From contig CM061225.1 of the NCBI GenBank assembly GCA_030844895.1, positions 106,592,688-106,656,687 on the forward strand: a stretch of DNA of 64,000 nucleotides, given 5' to 3'. Below are positions 40,856 to 50,636 of this stretch, one piece after another. This DNA is from Ambrosia x helenae (lineage: Eukaryota > Streptophyta > Magnoliopsida > Asterales > Asteraceae). Position 1 is the first letter of the stretch; each line of letters begins with the position of its first letter. Position numbers and translations under genes: made by a program. Under the pieces are notes generated by a model. That model saw only the letters and a program-made list of their open reading frames with translations. It was not told the DNA's origin and did not search any database.

Positions 40856-41034
40856 TATGCATTCAACCACATTCCTTGATTATCTCCTATATTCTTTCCA
40901 TCATTATTTCTCATTATTATCTCATTCATTTGTAATTATTGTATTTAATTTGTTTCCATGTATGTTCATTGTAAATTGATTATATAATAAACACTCTCAA
41001 TCTCTCTTGATTAAGAGAGTATTCGACCCTTACA
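40846..41034 (+). repeat. 3' LTR of the third copia element
   Basis: 189 bp, matching 36310-36493 with several substitutions and a TTTAA-type indel, preceded by GCAGGGGGA and followed by CATAT. Confidence 0.9.
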
Positions 41035-41039
41035 CATAT

Positions 41040-41471
41040 CCCTTCATTAGTGATCAGTCTGTACTCGAAGAGAATCTATCAGGTATTGGGATGTGTACGC
41101 AAGGTGCTTGTAGAAAGTTCTTAACCAGAACTGGTTGTTTTGATACATGTGTCTACTTTATAGCTTCATAGACCTCCTAAACCTCCTAATTCCTGTAATT
41201 CAGTTTGTCAATGCTTTAAAGTAAGAACAAGCAACCTTCTTTAACATTCTTTGAATTGAAAAAAAAAACAGCAGATATCAACAACGTAAAGACTCATGCT
41301 GGACCCTTTTTCAACAATCAGAAACTGAGCGTTAACTGATTGTATCGTACACGTCACCGATGCACAGCGAACAATTACATTTTAAATTGTGATTGGCCTC
41401 AATTTTGTATACAAGTTCTAATTCTGCTTCATGTAAGGACGTTGTGTTACTCTTAAGCTTTTCAACATGCA
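41040..41471. other. Intergenic, no feature recognised
   Basis: An AT-rich gap between the copia element and the MULE. No supported ORF. Confidence 0.5.
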
Positions 41472-42008
41472 TTTTATCTAGGGGAATTACATTTTAATAA
41501 CCTGAACTATTTGAAATTGGCCACTAGCACCCCCAACTAAAAAATTAGCTATATATAACCTGAACTATTGACTTATTGGAATCTAGCACCCACTAACGGT
41601 TAAATCACTAACGCCGTTAGTGGGTTCGATGACGTGGCACCGGTTCACTGATGTGGCACAATGATGTGTATTAACCTATTTAAACTAAAATCCTAAAAAA
41701 AAAATTCCACATCACCTTCATTCAGACAGGAGGGAGTGGGGCTGGAAGGAGGGCGGGAATGGTTAGGTGGAGGCGGCGGGAGGAGTAGGCGGGGAGGGAA
41801 GAGTGGGCGGGGAAAAGGTTGATGTGAGGTGGCACCTTCTCATTGGCTCTTTCTTTTTAATAACCGTTGGGAAAAAAAATTAAACAACTAGCCGTTGGAA
41901 CAATAATTTTTTTTAAAACTAACTACTATATATATATATACATACACATGCATATACATTTGGCTACAATCACAATCCCAAACACCAACCCAAATACAAA
42001 CCTAAATC

Positions 42009-42363
42009 ATGGCGGCGTGGACTAACCAAGATCAACTCGAGTTGGTGAGGGCGTGGATCAACACTAAGGAGAATCCGCCAAACGATAGAGAGCATTTTTG
42101 GCGCAATGTATTGGAGGAGTTCAACCGAATTACCAAAACGAACAACCGTACTGTCGATCAGATCGCCAGTAAGTGGTCTGCAATACAAAAATACCTGTAC
42201 GAGATGGCACACAGTCTATGAAGCGACGATGCAGGCGCACCCTGGCGTTAGCGAACAGATGGCAATTCAACTGACACACGACGCTTATCGTCAACGCTAC
42301 GACAACGACTTCAACATCACCGATCTTTTGTCTTGGTCTATGATGCGTTTTGATTTTGTTTAA
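42009..42363 (+). pseudogene. Myb/SANT-like (trihelix-type) DNA-binding protein fragment inside the MULE
   Basis: It starts MAAWTNQDQLELVRAWINTK and continues with FWRNVLEEFNRITKTNNRT and QIASKWSAIQKYLYEM. The W...W...W spacing is that of the SANT/Myb-like domain in plant 'glutathione S-transferase T3-like' and PIF/Harbinger-associated proteins. The frame ends at TGA 42219-42221. The next frame continues the same kind of protein (VYEATMQAHPGVSEQMAIQ and onward to 42363), so one frameshift near 42210 breaks it. A TATA-like TATATATATATATA lies at 41927-41940, about 70 bases upstream. The usual C-terminal half of the family is absent. Capture from a host or Harbinger-related gene is inference. 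Confidence 0.6.
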
Positions 42364-42684
42364 TATTATGTTTTATGTTAGTGTTTGATTTGTAATGTTT
42401 AAGGTTTTATTTGTTTTTGTGTTTAATTAAATTAAATAAATAAAAAAAATTAAAATAAACATTACATAATTAAAGTAGTTAAATAACCATTACATAATTA
42501 CTTATTTAAACACTAGCTAATTCCTAAATTACTTATTTAATCTTAATTTTCTCCACTATGGAGAGTAGTTGTCCCAGTCCTCGATTGTGTCATACGTGGG
42601 GGACACGGAACGAGAACTATCGCGACCATCGGATCTCGCATCCTCGAGGGTCCAGTAGTACTCACGAAGAGGGGAAGGTTGGCT

Positions 42685-43197
42685 CTAGAGTAGTTCCTCC
42701 TCCTCAACTCCCCTGAGGGCTTCCAAGTCCTCCTCAGTTGGCTCCCCTCGTTGACGGGGGGTGGGGGTAGTCTGGTGGTGGGGGTGGGGGTAGTATGGTG
42801 GTGGGGGGTGGGGGTAGTATGGTGGTGGGGGTGGGGGTAGTCTGGTGGGGGTGGGGGCCGACAACATTAGTCGGTCCACTTCTCTAACAGCCATGGCATA
42901 ATCCATGGCCCAGACCCATTCCTCATCCGTGAAGTCATCATCGGCTTCAAGAGGAGGAGGAAAGGTTGGTTGTGCAGCAGCAGGAGGAGGAGTGAAGGTT
43001 GGTGGTGCAGCAGGAGGAGGAAGAGGAGGATAGAACCAATGTTGTGGAGGAGGAGGACGAGAGGAGGAGAATGGTAGTCTCCAGGGCCGGCCCCGGCCCC
43101 GGCTTCGGCGAGAGTACTGCCGGAGATTAGACGGTCCGGCAGCTCCTGGTGCAAACCCGCCACCCATATTATTCATTGCTTTGAGGAGGAGGAACAT
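42685..43197 (-). CDS. Proline-rich hypothetical protein inside the MULE
   Basis: 170 codons from ATG 43197 (MFLLLKAMNNMGGGFAPG). An Arg-Gly patch (SRRSRGRGRPWR) is followed by Pro-rich runs and an acidic, Trp-containing segment (DDDFTDEEWVWAMDYAM), then YYPHPPPP repeats and an acidic end. A TATA-like CTATAAATAC lies on the minus strand at about 43234-43225, at a sensible distance. I do not recognise a family. The low-complexity composition means the ORF could persist by chance, but the promoter-like context and conserved-looking middle argue for a captured gene piece. Confidence 0.4.
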   Translation of the reverse strand: MFLLLKAMNNMGGGFAPGAAGPSNLRQYSRRSRGRGRPWRLPFSSSRPPPPQHWFYPPLPPPAAPPTFTPPPAAAQPTFPPPLEADDDFTDEEWVWAMDYAMAVREVDRLMLSAPTPTRLPPPPPPYYPHPPPPYYPHPHHQTTPTPRQRGEPTEEDLEALRGVEEEELL

Positions 43198-43499
43198 GTG
43201 TGACTGAGAATTGGGATAGGTGATGTATTTATAGGGTTAGAAATATGACAGTTTGGGGGAAAGTTTGAAATTCAAACTTTGAAATTTAAACGTGTGGGGG
43301 AAAATTTGAAATTCAAACGGTTTGAATATAATTTTTTTATTATTTTTTTAATAAATATTATTTTTTAATACTAATTATTTTTTTATTATTTTATTAATTT
43401 AATAAATTTTCGGTTTTAATTATTATTATTATTATGTTTATTATTATGTTTATTAATATATTAAAGTTTTTATAAAAAAAGAAAAGAAAAAAGAAATGT

Positions 43500-43800
43500 C
43501 ATATGTCAAACCCCCCCCCCCCCTCCACTCCCCACAATCCCCCCCCCCCCCCCTCCACTCCCTATAGTCTCATAAAAAAAAACATTTCTCTCATTTAAAG
43601 AGTTCAGTCCTCAACCACCACCAACCTCTCTCTCTGCAACCACCAAAACCGTACCCCTCTCTCTACAACCAACCACAGCCGTACCCCTCTCTCTACAACC
43701 ACCACCATGGTACCCCCCCCCCTCTCTCTCTCCAACCAACTACCACCGTACCTCTCTCTCTCTACAACAACCACCATCGTACCTCCAATCACAACTACAA
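43500..43800. repeat. Poly(C) runs and CTCTCTCTACAACCACC-type minisatellite
   Basis: C runs at 43511-43523 and 43539-43553, then about six imperfect ~30-bp units built from CCTCTCTCTCTACAACCACCACC and CGTACC. They lie inside the MULE. The ORF opposite is a by-product of the repeat. Confidence 0.75.
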
Positions 43801-44395
43801 AGCTGCAACAACAAACAGATGGGGCTAGATGTGAGGATGGATGAGGACGGAACGATTAGGTTTTTGGCTGATAGTTGTGCCTCACCCTTCGATTCAACTT
43901 ATTGGATTTGTTGATAGGTTTTGGATTATTGGGGCTTTAGGTTTTCATAGTGATTATTGAAGTTTAATAATCCGCCTCACCCTTCGATTCTTCAATCATG
44001 GTTGTAGAGAGAGAGAGAGAGGTACGTTGGAATTTTTTAGAGAGAGAGAGATATGGTTATGAAGGTTGGTTTGGGGAGGATGATGTTTGGCAGGGATAAG
44101 ATGGAGAGGAAGAGAAGCATATGTAGATTTCTTGTTTTTTTTTTTACTTTTAGGTTTTTAGTTTAAATAATATAATACATATCAGCATGTGACTAGTTTA
44201 AATGAGGGCCCCACCATCATGCCAACTAAGCAAATCATGCCATATCAGCAACCAAACTAATGACGTCAGTTAAGTGGGTGCTAGATTCCAATAAGTCAAT
44301 AGTTCAGGTTATATATGATCAATTTTTTAGTTGGGGGTGCAAGTGGCCAATTTCAAATAGTTCAGGTTATTAAAATCCAATTCCCCTTTTATCTA

Positions 44396-44847
44396 TATCT
44401 TTATTTAGAAAACCAATCATATTACTAGTTAAAAGAAAGAACCGAGACATATGTACCAGGCAAATCTCTATTTGCTATATCAACTTCTGGGCAGTCCTTC
44501 TGAACTGTGAAAATAACAAAGTTTACAATAACAACAAAAATGAAACCGGTATTTATGTTTTTATGTTTTATTATTTACATACTAACCTTTGCTCCAATTT
44601 TTTCGGTATTTTCTTTATAAGGTTAAATCATTTTGATTATTTCTAATTGAAACATAAGTTAAAGCTATAAGTTGCTTTAGATTCTTATAATGCAAGTATA
44701 AGTTGCTTTATATTCTTATAATGCAAGTAAAGAAATTTTGTGTAGCATGATTAATTTGGACTCTGTATGGATATTCATTAATTACCAACTATTACTCTTT
44801 TGTTTTCTATTTTCTAAATATTATTAGTTTAAACTGTTTTTATTGCT
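44396..44847. other. Intergenic; possible small exon on the minus strand
   Basis: A 31-bp unit is duplicated at about 44664-44730 (ATAAGTTGCTTTA-ATTCTTATAATGCAAGT). On the minus strand 44515-44456 shows TTTTCACAG, a short open stretch (QKDCPEVDIANRDLPG) and a GGTACATATG donor-like end, which looks like one exon of an unrecognised gene. Confidence 0.3.
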
Positions 44848-46103
44848 CTTCCCAATATATTTGTTTCGTTTTTGTTTTGTTAGGGGGACGGGGGCGCTAC
44901 CAGAATTGGTCACGGGTACCCCACTATCAACACGGTAACACCGCCGCCACCTATGCTGGTAGTGGTCCCGTGAACCAAACTCGGGTTCTAGTTACCGTGC
45001 TGGTAACGAACGTGAAGCACAAACTTTCACACCTTTCACACAATTCAATGAATAAAAATGATTAAAAAATGGGTTCTGTTATAAAAACATAACCATCACC
45101 ACCGTTCTTCTTGTTCCCAACAACCACCGCCACCGTTCTTCTTCTTCACAAAAAGGGATTTCACGGTGTGCGGCCAGATGATGTTGAAGAAAAATGGAGA
45201 AGAATCAGATGAAGAAGAAGATATTTTAGAGCATTTCTTTGACTTTGACCGCCATCCTCACAAAAAATAGTAAAGAATCGTATGGAGAAGAAACACACTG
45301 TGTGAAAGATATTTTGGATTTTGGGAAAGATCATGACTTTTAACCACACCTACACATGTGAATGATATTTTGCCATGTGCCTGTGTATGCTAAACGTGGC
45401 AACAATGTAGCTACAACATGTATAGATTTAGTAAATGTGACAACAAAATAATAATATACCACTGTACAACAACTCAATGCATAGTGTATAAAAAGTAATG
45501 CACCACCAAGTTGCTAAATGTATTATATAATTATTATTATATATGAAAATAATTGATTTTTGATAAATAGAGGTTATTAATACATTGCATAATAAGCATC
45601 TTTTATTAATCAAATTTTTTAATTAATTTTATTTAAAAAATAGAAAAAAAAAACATTTCAGTGAAGTGAATCAGTGGAGTGTTACCTTCAAAAAAGTGTT
45701 TCAGTGAAGGAAATCAATGAAGTGATGTGGCAGTGCAGGATTGGTAGAAATCAGTGAAATGAAAACATGTTCAGTTGAGCACCCCTTGTGCCCTTAGGTA
45801 CCAAACGTCTTTGAAGGGAACAACATTTAAGCATGGATGTTAGGAATCTCATTTGGGTTAGATACACGATGTTAAGAAGCTTTGATGTCATATATTTATG
45901 TACACTTTGGATGCTACCAAGCCATAGGTATTCTATATATTTTGAACGCTAGAAAGCAATAACTTTAGCTATAGTTTTTTTTTTGCGTACTCTAGAAGCT
46001 GAACTTCACTTTACTTTACTTTACTTTTGTGTATGTGTATAGCTATTGTAGTATTTTGCACTGTTGAAGCCACGCCGCAACGCGCGCAGAAAGAAAGGTT
46101 GGT
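44848..46103. repeat. Dispersed repeat, copy 2, split by a PIF/Harbinger-type element
   Basis: Matches 16480-16841 in two blocks, 44848-44882 and 45797-46103. The intervening element and one TTA copy are absent from copy 1. The (ACTTT) tract is four to five units here, against nine in copy 1. Confidence 0.88.
44883..45793. mobile_element. Non-autonomous PIF/Harbinger-type (Tourist-like) element
   Basis: 911 bp flanked by TTA on both sides (44880-44882, 45794-45796). The imperfect TIRs are GGGGGACGGGGGCGCT at the left and the complement of GGGCACAAGGGGTGCT at the right. The empty site survives at 16512-16514 in the paralogous repeat, so the insertion and 3-bp duplication are shown directly. 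No transposase ORF. Confidence 0.88.
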
Positions 46104-46616
46104 GATCGTCTACATCACCTGGCCTTTCTTAGTTTGTACTGACACGTCTCTTTGCTTTTTTCCTTCTTTTTTTCTACTGTTAAATACTTTTCATCCCTTC
46201 TCTCTTTCTTTCTTCATCTTCTTCGTTTTCTATTTTGCAGGTCTACTACTTTGCCATTCGTCGTTGAGGTATCGTTGATTCTTGCATGTTTGTCTTCCTG
46301 TTAGTTTATCCGCTTTTCTTCTTTGTCGATTTGCATGCGTTCCTTTTTTTCAATCTTTGCTTCATGCATGTTGGTTTTTCGGGTGTGATTTCTTGTTTGA
46401 ATTCTGTTATAGTGGTTGTCTCTTCCTTTTTTTCTTTTGTTGTGCTATTTGTTTTTTGGTGTTTTTGTCATGTGCATGCCAAGTGTTTGTGATATTGCCG
46501 TTTTATTTGAGGAATGAGGATCATGTATAGTTGAAAAATATATTTTGATAAAAAAAAAAGTAAAATTATATTTGAGTATTCGTTCGTTCAACAGACTTAG
46601 CTACATGTATGCTAAT
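46104..46616. other. Pyrimidine-rich non-coding stretch
   Basis: T- and C-rich, with an acceptor-like TATTTTGCAG near 46240. It resembles a 5' UTR/intron, but no coding exon follows. Confidence 0.35.
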
Positions 46617-47011
46617 GACATGTATGTTTGGCAAAACTAGCCGGTGGCTGGTAGCTGCAAGCTGGTAGCCGGAAGCTTTTTATATATATTTTGGTGTTTG
46701 GCAAAGTAGCTGGAGCTTTTAATAAAATAAAATGTATAAAATAACTAAAATAGGCATAATTAAAAGCTTGTAAAGAAAGTTTTTATTTTATTTTTAAAAT
46801 AGAATGAGTATTTGTGTCATTTGTAGCTAGTAGAGCTTTTTCTTAAAAGCTACTACTAGTAGCTTTTCACTATTGAGCTTTTTCTCCAACCTAAAAGCTT
46901 TCAGCTCCTTCAACCAAACAAGACTTTTTATTGAGTGGGAGTTTTTTCTTAAAAACTTGAAGCTTGAAACTCCTAAAAGCTCTTAAAAGCTTCTTGCCAA
47001 ACATACATGTC
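46617..47011. mobile_element. Non-autonomous TIR element, copy B
   Basis: Perfect 18-bp inverted ends (GACATGTATGTTTGGCAA and complement). Homologous to 17429-18209 but without the 429-bp MITE. Near 46720 the uninterrupted target reads GCTTTTAATAAAATAAAATG. Confidence 0.75.
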
Positions 47012-47770
47012 TTTTTTCCAGTCATTAAGAAAAAAGATTCTATCATTGCATATAAATAAACTGAAGAAAGAAAATAATGTTGAATACTTTGAGGGGCTGT
47101 AAATTTAGGAGCTAAATTGGGGCACACACCATATGTGATCCATTTCAAGCTTGAGTTTAGTATGTAGTTTTATAGATCTAGACAAATGAGATGCTAACTC
47201 AACATGCATTATACTCTTCATAATGTTCAACTGTTCCCACATGTGCTCTATTGTCTTCAAAATTACATTCCTAATAAAAAAAAATCATACTAAACCTCAG
47301 TGACGTATTTGTCTCAAATTGGTAATCTTTCAACTACTCGAAATGATGACTGGCAAATGGGTCAATGCAAATGGGTTGTAAACAGGTTGACCAAGGTGCA
47401 AATGGGTCAAATGGATTATGTGGTTATTTATATTAATCAGTCATAGGAATAATCAATCACTGCCATTAGTTTATGCGTTTGATAGGAAGATGTAGAATAT
47501 TAAATCTGGTAGCTGCATTTCTCAGGCACATAGGAGAAGTCATGTAACAGTCAAAGAGTGACAATTTCATCCTGATGACAATAACTAAGAAGAATAAATA
47601 ATATACTTTGAATATATTGTCTTACCATTCTAGAATGATGTAAAAAAAACAATAGCATGGTATGATTCGTGAATAATAGTAGAATATGTTTTCATGATAG
47701 AATTGGTCTGTAACTTTTGTTCGGAAACAAGTCGTGTCAATTTAAAGGGAATAAATTCGAGTTAGTTTAA
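47012..47770. other. Intergenic, no gene recognised
   Basis: Mostly AT-rich. It may be Helitron interior leading to the end at 47814. Confidence 0.4.
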
Positions 47771-47782
47771 GTTTTGACGCCG

Positions 47783-47814
47783 CCGCCGCAACGCGCGGCG
47801 GGTCAAAATACTAG
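47783..47814 (+). mobile_element. Helitron 3' terminus
   Basis: A perfect 7-bp stem (CCGCCGC, loop AACGC, GCGGCGG) is followed after 9 nt by CTAG and then T. This is the standard Helitron 3' end. The 5' TC end was not located. Confidence 0.7.
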
Positions 47815-47865
47815 TATATATTCTAATTAGCAAGTTTTTTTCTTGTACTTTATGCATAAGTTATT

Positions 47866-48530
47866 GTAAGTTGTTATTTAACTCCGTTAAGTTACTATTT
47901 AGCTCGGTTAAGTTACTATTTACCTTAACGGAGTTACTATTCAACTCCGTTAAGCTACTATTTAACTCCGTTAAGTTACTATTTACCTTAACGGAGTTAC
48001 TATTTACTTCCGCTAAATTACTATTTAACTCTGTTTTTTTAATTTTTTTACTCAACTCCGTCAAATACTATCCAACTCCACCAACTTAACGGAGTTACAT
48101 TGTAAACTTAACGGAGTACCGAAAACGGTTCGGTAACGCGTTACTATTCAACGTAACTTAACGGAGTTACATAGTAATCCGTTAAGTTACTATTTAACTC
48201 CGTTAAGTTACTATTTAACTCTGTTTTTTATTTTATTTTTACTCAACTCCGTGAAGTACTATTCAACTCCGCCAACTTAACGGAGTTACATAGTAAACTT
48301 AACGGAGTTACACAGTAAACTTAACGGAGTACCGAGAATGGTTCGGCAACGTGTTACTATTCAACGCAACTTAACGGAGTTACATAGTAAAATGAATGGA
48401 GAGTTACATAGTAAACTTAACGGAGTAGTGATAACGGTTCGTCAACGCGTTACTATTCAACTCCGTTAATATTAACTTAACGATAGTAACTTAACGGCGT
48501 TACTACTCAACTCCGTTTACTTTGCGCCTT
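47866..48530. repeat. Minisatellite of TTAACTCCGTTAAGTTACTAT-like units in both orientations
   Basis: About 660 bp built from a 20-27-bp unit containing CTCCGTTAAG, present in direct and inverted copies (CTTAACGGAG), so the block can fold back on itself. Larger units with GGTTCGGTAACGCGTTACTATTC are also repeated at about 48128, 48340 and 48435. It sits between two Helitron-type ends. The ORFs reading LTELNSN repeats are by-products. Confidence 0.85.
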
Positions 48531-48567
48531 TTCGCCCGCATGTATACAATGGCCGTTGCATGTTGTA

Positions 48568-48607
48568 ACCCGCCGCGCGACGCAACGCCCGCGGGTCTCA
48601 TTACTAG
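48568..48607 (+). mobile_element. Helitron-type 3' terminus, downstream of the minisatellite
   Basis: A stem ACCCGC/GCGGGT (48568-48573 and 48591-48596) followed by CTCATTA, then CTAG and T. The hairpin loop is long and GC-rich. Probably the 3' end of the Helitron that carries the minisatellite. Confidence 0.6.
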
Positions 48608-48832
48608 TTTTATCTAATTTACATTTGGTAAATTCACTGCATGTCTACTATTATTTTTATTCTTTCACGTATTAAACTTTAAACTAGTTGTTTAAATATT
48701 CATCATAACAGTAAAATTTAAGTAAAACAATCAATATTAGGAAAAACTACTAAGATAAAGACATCAATTACTCCTATTTAACATGACTCACACCCCATTT
48801 AATTATGTTTTTAAAATATTTTCCAGGGTATA
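48608..48832. other. Intergenic, AT-rich, no feature recognised
   Basis: The flank between the Helitron-type end and the SINE target duplication. Confidence 0.5.
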
Positions 48833-48847
48833 CATGTTTGTACTTGT

Positions 48848-49095
48848 GTTTTTTTTTTTTTTTTCTGAAAGGTATAGATTAACTGGAAACCCACTAAATA
48901 CTCCGACCTTTTTTAACGGGTAGCCACCTGAGTTCGCATGAGGGGGAGTACGCATTGGCAAAGCCTTGCCTCTACCTCTGGAAGGGAGAATAAAATCTTG
49001 CCCACAGCCAGGCTCGAACTCGGAACCTCTGGACAGGAACCCCGAAGGAAAACCTTCTCTTCTCCCCTCAAACCAATTGGTCTGTAGATCATTGG
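48848..49095 (-). mobile_element. tRNA-derived SINE with 15-bp target duplication
   Basis: 248 bp on the minus strand, ending in a ~20-nt A tract (T run on the plus strand at 48849-48864). It is flanked by an exact CATGTTTGTACTTGT duplication (48833-48847 and 49096-49110). A B-box-like GTTCGAGCCT lies at 49019-49010, and an A-box-like CAGACCAATTGG lies about 60 nt upstream in the transcript direction. The arrangement is that of a full-length pol III SINE. Confidence 0.88.
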
Positions 49096-49110
49096 CATGT
49101 TTGTACTTGT

Positions 49111-49399
49111 TAGTTGTTGATACCTTTTGGCTTATCCTTGTGGCATTCTAAATCACAAACTTAACTCATTTATACTACCATCATCGATTATGTAGACCTT
49201 TCGCAATGGATCAGGGCAAGTACCCCTCTCTACGTCATCCCTGCCTGACGACTGGCCCATAAAGGGTTCTGGGTTTCATACACCCCGTGACATCATATTC
49301 TGAGGGCGTGACATCACATTCTGGGGTATGTGGCAGCCTCACAAAAGTTGCTCCCACGACAGTCTACAGGCACAGGCCACATGCTATCTCTCTTCTAGC
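49111..49399. other. Unassigned; possibly the continuation of the C2-gene relic
   Basis: Contains a near-duplicate GTGACATCATATTCTG / GTGACATCACATTCTG pair about 25 bases apart. On the minus strand it lies beyond the hAT insertion from the C2 relic. No clear reading frame. Confidence 0.35.
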
Positions 49400-49530
49400 C
49401 GGGGGCGGATTTAAGAAGGCGGCTACGGGTTCAGGCGAACCCAGTCAGTTTTCGATTTTTAATAAAAATGTATATGAAAAATGAGCCATGAACCCATAAG
49501 AAAAATTGGCATAAACCCATACACATTTCA

Positions 49531-49600
49531 CTTGAGTTGCTCAATGGTAAGTCTCCCCCACTTTAAAGAAAGTGTCCAAGGTTCGAAACCTGCTGGTGTT
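49531..49600 (+). repeat. tRNA/SINE-like segment inside the hAT element
   Basis: An A-box-like TTGCTCAATGG at about 49537-49547 and a perfect B-box GTTCGAAACC at 49581-49590, spaced as in a tRNA-derived SINE head. No poly(A) or target duplication was identified, so it may be part of the hAT family's own sequence. Confidence 0.5.
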
Positions 49601-50045
49601 CTGCTATTTTTTTAAATAGCCCCAATTTTAAAATAGGGTTTAATTTTTGTCCTAAAATAGCTACACTTTAAAGCTACCTAAACAATACACGCCTACTTTT
49701 AGTTTTCTGTCATTGATTATATCCATGTATAGCAGATTATGTAAGGACAGATGTTCTATTTTTACTTTTGAGTATATCCATTTTTAAGTGTTTTAGTCTT
49801 CTAGACAATAAAGTTGGTTGTTGTGGGTGTGCATTCTTTGTTAGAGAAAGAATGTGGTTGTACTTATGAATTATGTGTTGTAATGTTGCTGGTATTATCA
49901 ACTTGGGTCATCTTCAGCTCGTTTACTGGTGGCCATAACTTAGTAACTTACAACCTTTTTTATTGTACTTTGAGCAAGGATGAGAGAGATATTGATGAGA
50001 TGTGGTGAGTCGTAGGGCGTAGAGCTGGAGCTCGATACCAGGTTA

Positions 50046-50332
50046 GAGCATTCACAATAGCTCCCCCATTTTTATGTGAGAGTAGCCTCCAAATTATATG
50101 GGGTGGTTTTGAGGGGTTGTGAGTGAAGAAAAATGGGGAATCTATTGTTGATCGGTATATTTGGGGTTATTTGGGAATCTTTTGGGGAAAACTGGAAACT
50201 GCATTTATTTTTTAATATTTGTTAAAAGTGGTTGTGAGTGTAGGAGAGAGAAACTGTAATGATTTTTAATGTAATATGTGGTTGTGATTGGTTGTGAGTA
50301 AATGAGGGATGTGGAAGCTACCGTGAATGCTC
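50046..50332. mobile_element. Tourist-like MITE nested in the hAT element
   Basis: 287 bp with inverted ends GAGCATTCACAATAGCT and AGCTACCGTGAATGCTC, flanked by TTA (50043-50045, 50333-50335). PIF/Harbinger type. Confidence 0.88.
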
Positions 50333-50636
50333 TTAGTATGAGTCCTTTTTGAAAGATTATATTTGGTTTGTGCAAATCATTTTTAGTATTTAAGAAAGCA
50401 ATGAATTTGCCGTTATGTGATAAATTTACATTTTGGAGGGCCCCAAATTTAGAGCTGGCATTAAGTCTCAAATATGTCAAGTCGCCCCTAGACACATAGA
50501 CAGTTAAAAACCACTATTTAAGCATAGTAAACCGACCCGAACCGTTGAACCGACCCGAACCCACCCGAACCATTGAACCGGCCTGAAAACACTGAACCCA
50601 TTGAAAAAAAATCCTGGATCCGCCACTGCTTCTAGC

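Larger units (their letters stand above)
36310..41034 (+). mobile_element. Copia LTR retrotransposon (4.7 kb), decayed
   Basis: LTRs at 36310-36493 (184 bp) and 40846-41034 (189 bp) begin TAACAG and end CTTACA. They are flanked by an exact CATAT duplication (36305-36309, 41035-41039). A PBS (TGGTATCAG) abuts the 5' LTR and a GCAGGGGGA purine tract abuts the 3' LTR. The LTRs differ by several substitutions and a small indel, so it is older than the 4.8-kb copia element. The LTR start TA (not TG) with a CA end is a known non-canonical type. It encodes gag through RNase H in broken frames. Confidence 0.93.
41481..44386. mobile_element. Mutator-like element with 114-bp TIRs and two convergent ORFs (Pack-MULE candidate)
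   Basis: 2,906 bp with TIRs at 41481-41594 and 44273-44386, starting GGGGAATT and containing CCTGAACTATTTGAAATTGG. It is flanked by an exact 9-bp duplication TTTTATCTA (41472-41480, 44387-44395). Long TIRs plus a 9-bp duplication identify a MULE. There is no transposase. Instead the interior holds a plus-strand Myb/trihelix-like ORF and a minus-strand proline-rich ORF, each with its own TATA-like motif, pointing toward each other. This fits a gene-carrying (Pack-)MULE. Confidence 0.9.
49400..50628. mobile_element. Non-autonomous hAT element
   Basis: 1,229 bp with ends CGGGGGCGGATTTAAG and (complement of the right end) CAGTGGCGGATCCAGG. The CAGNGGCGGATCCAG terminus is typical of plant hAT elements. 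An exact 8-bp duplication, CTTCTAGC (49392-49399 and 50629-50636), confirms it. It contains a pol III promoter-like segment (49537-49590) and a nested Tourist MITE (50046-50332). No transposase. Confidence 0.9.

Noticed and set aside
46027..46530. Phe/Cys/Leu-rich ORFs resembling membrane proteins
   Set aside because: Low-complexity T-rich sequence read in several frames; no start context or homology.
47861..48089. ORFs encoding LTELNSN / LLFNSVK repeats
   Set aside because: Produced by the CTCCGTTAAG minisatellite; no evidence of a protein.
47866..48530. CRISPR-like array
   Set aside because: Repeats are in both orientations, spacers are not unique, there are no cas genes, and the DNA is from a plant nucleus.
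48848..49095. Possible tRNA gene
   Set aside because: Box B is present, but no cloverleaf could be drawn and the target duplication plus A tract identify a SINE.
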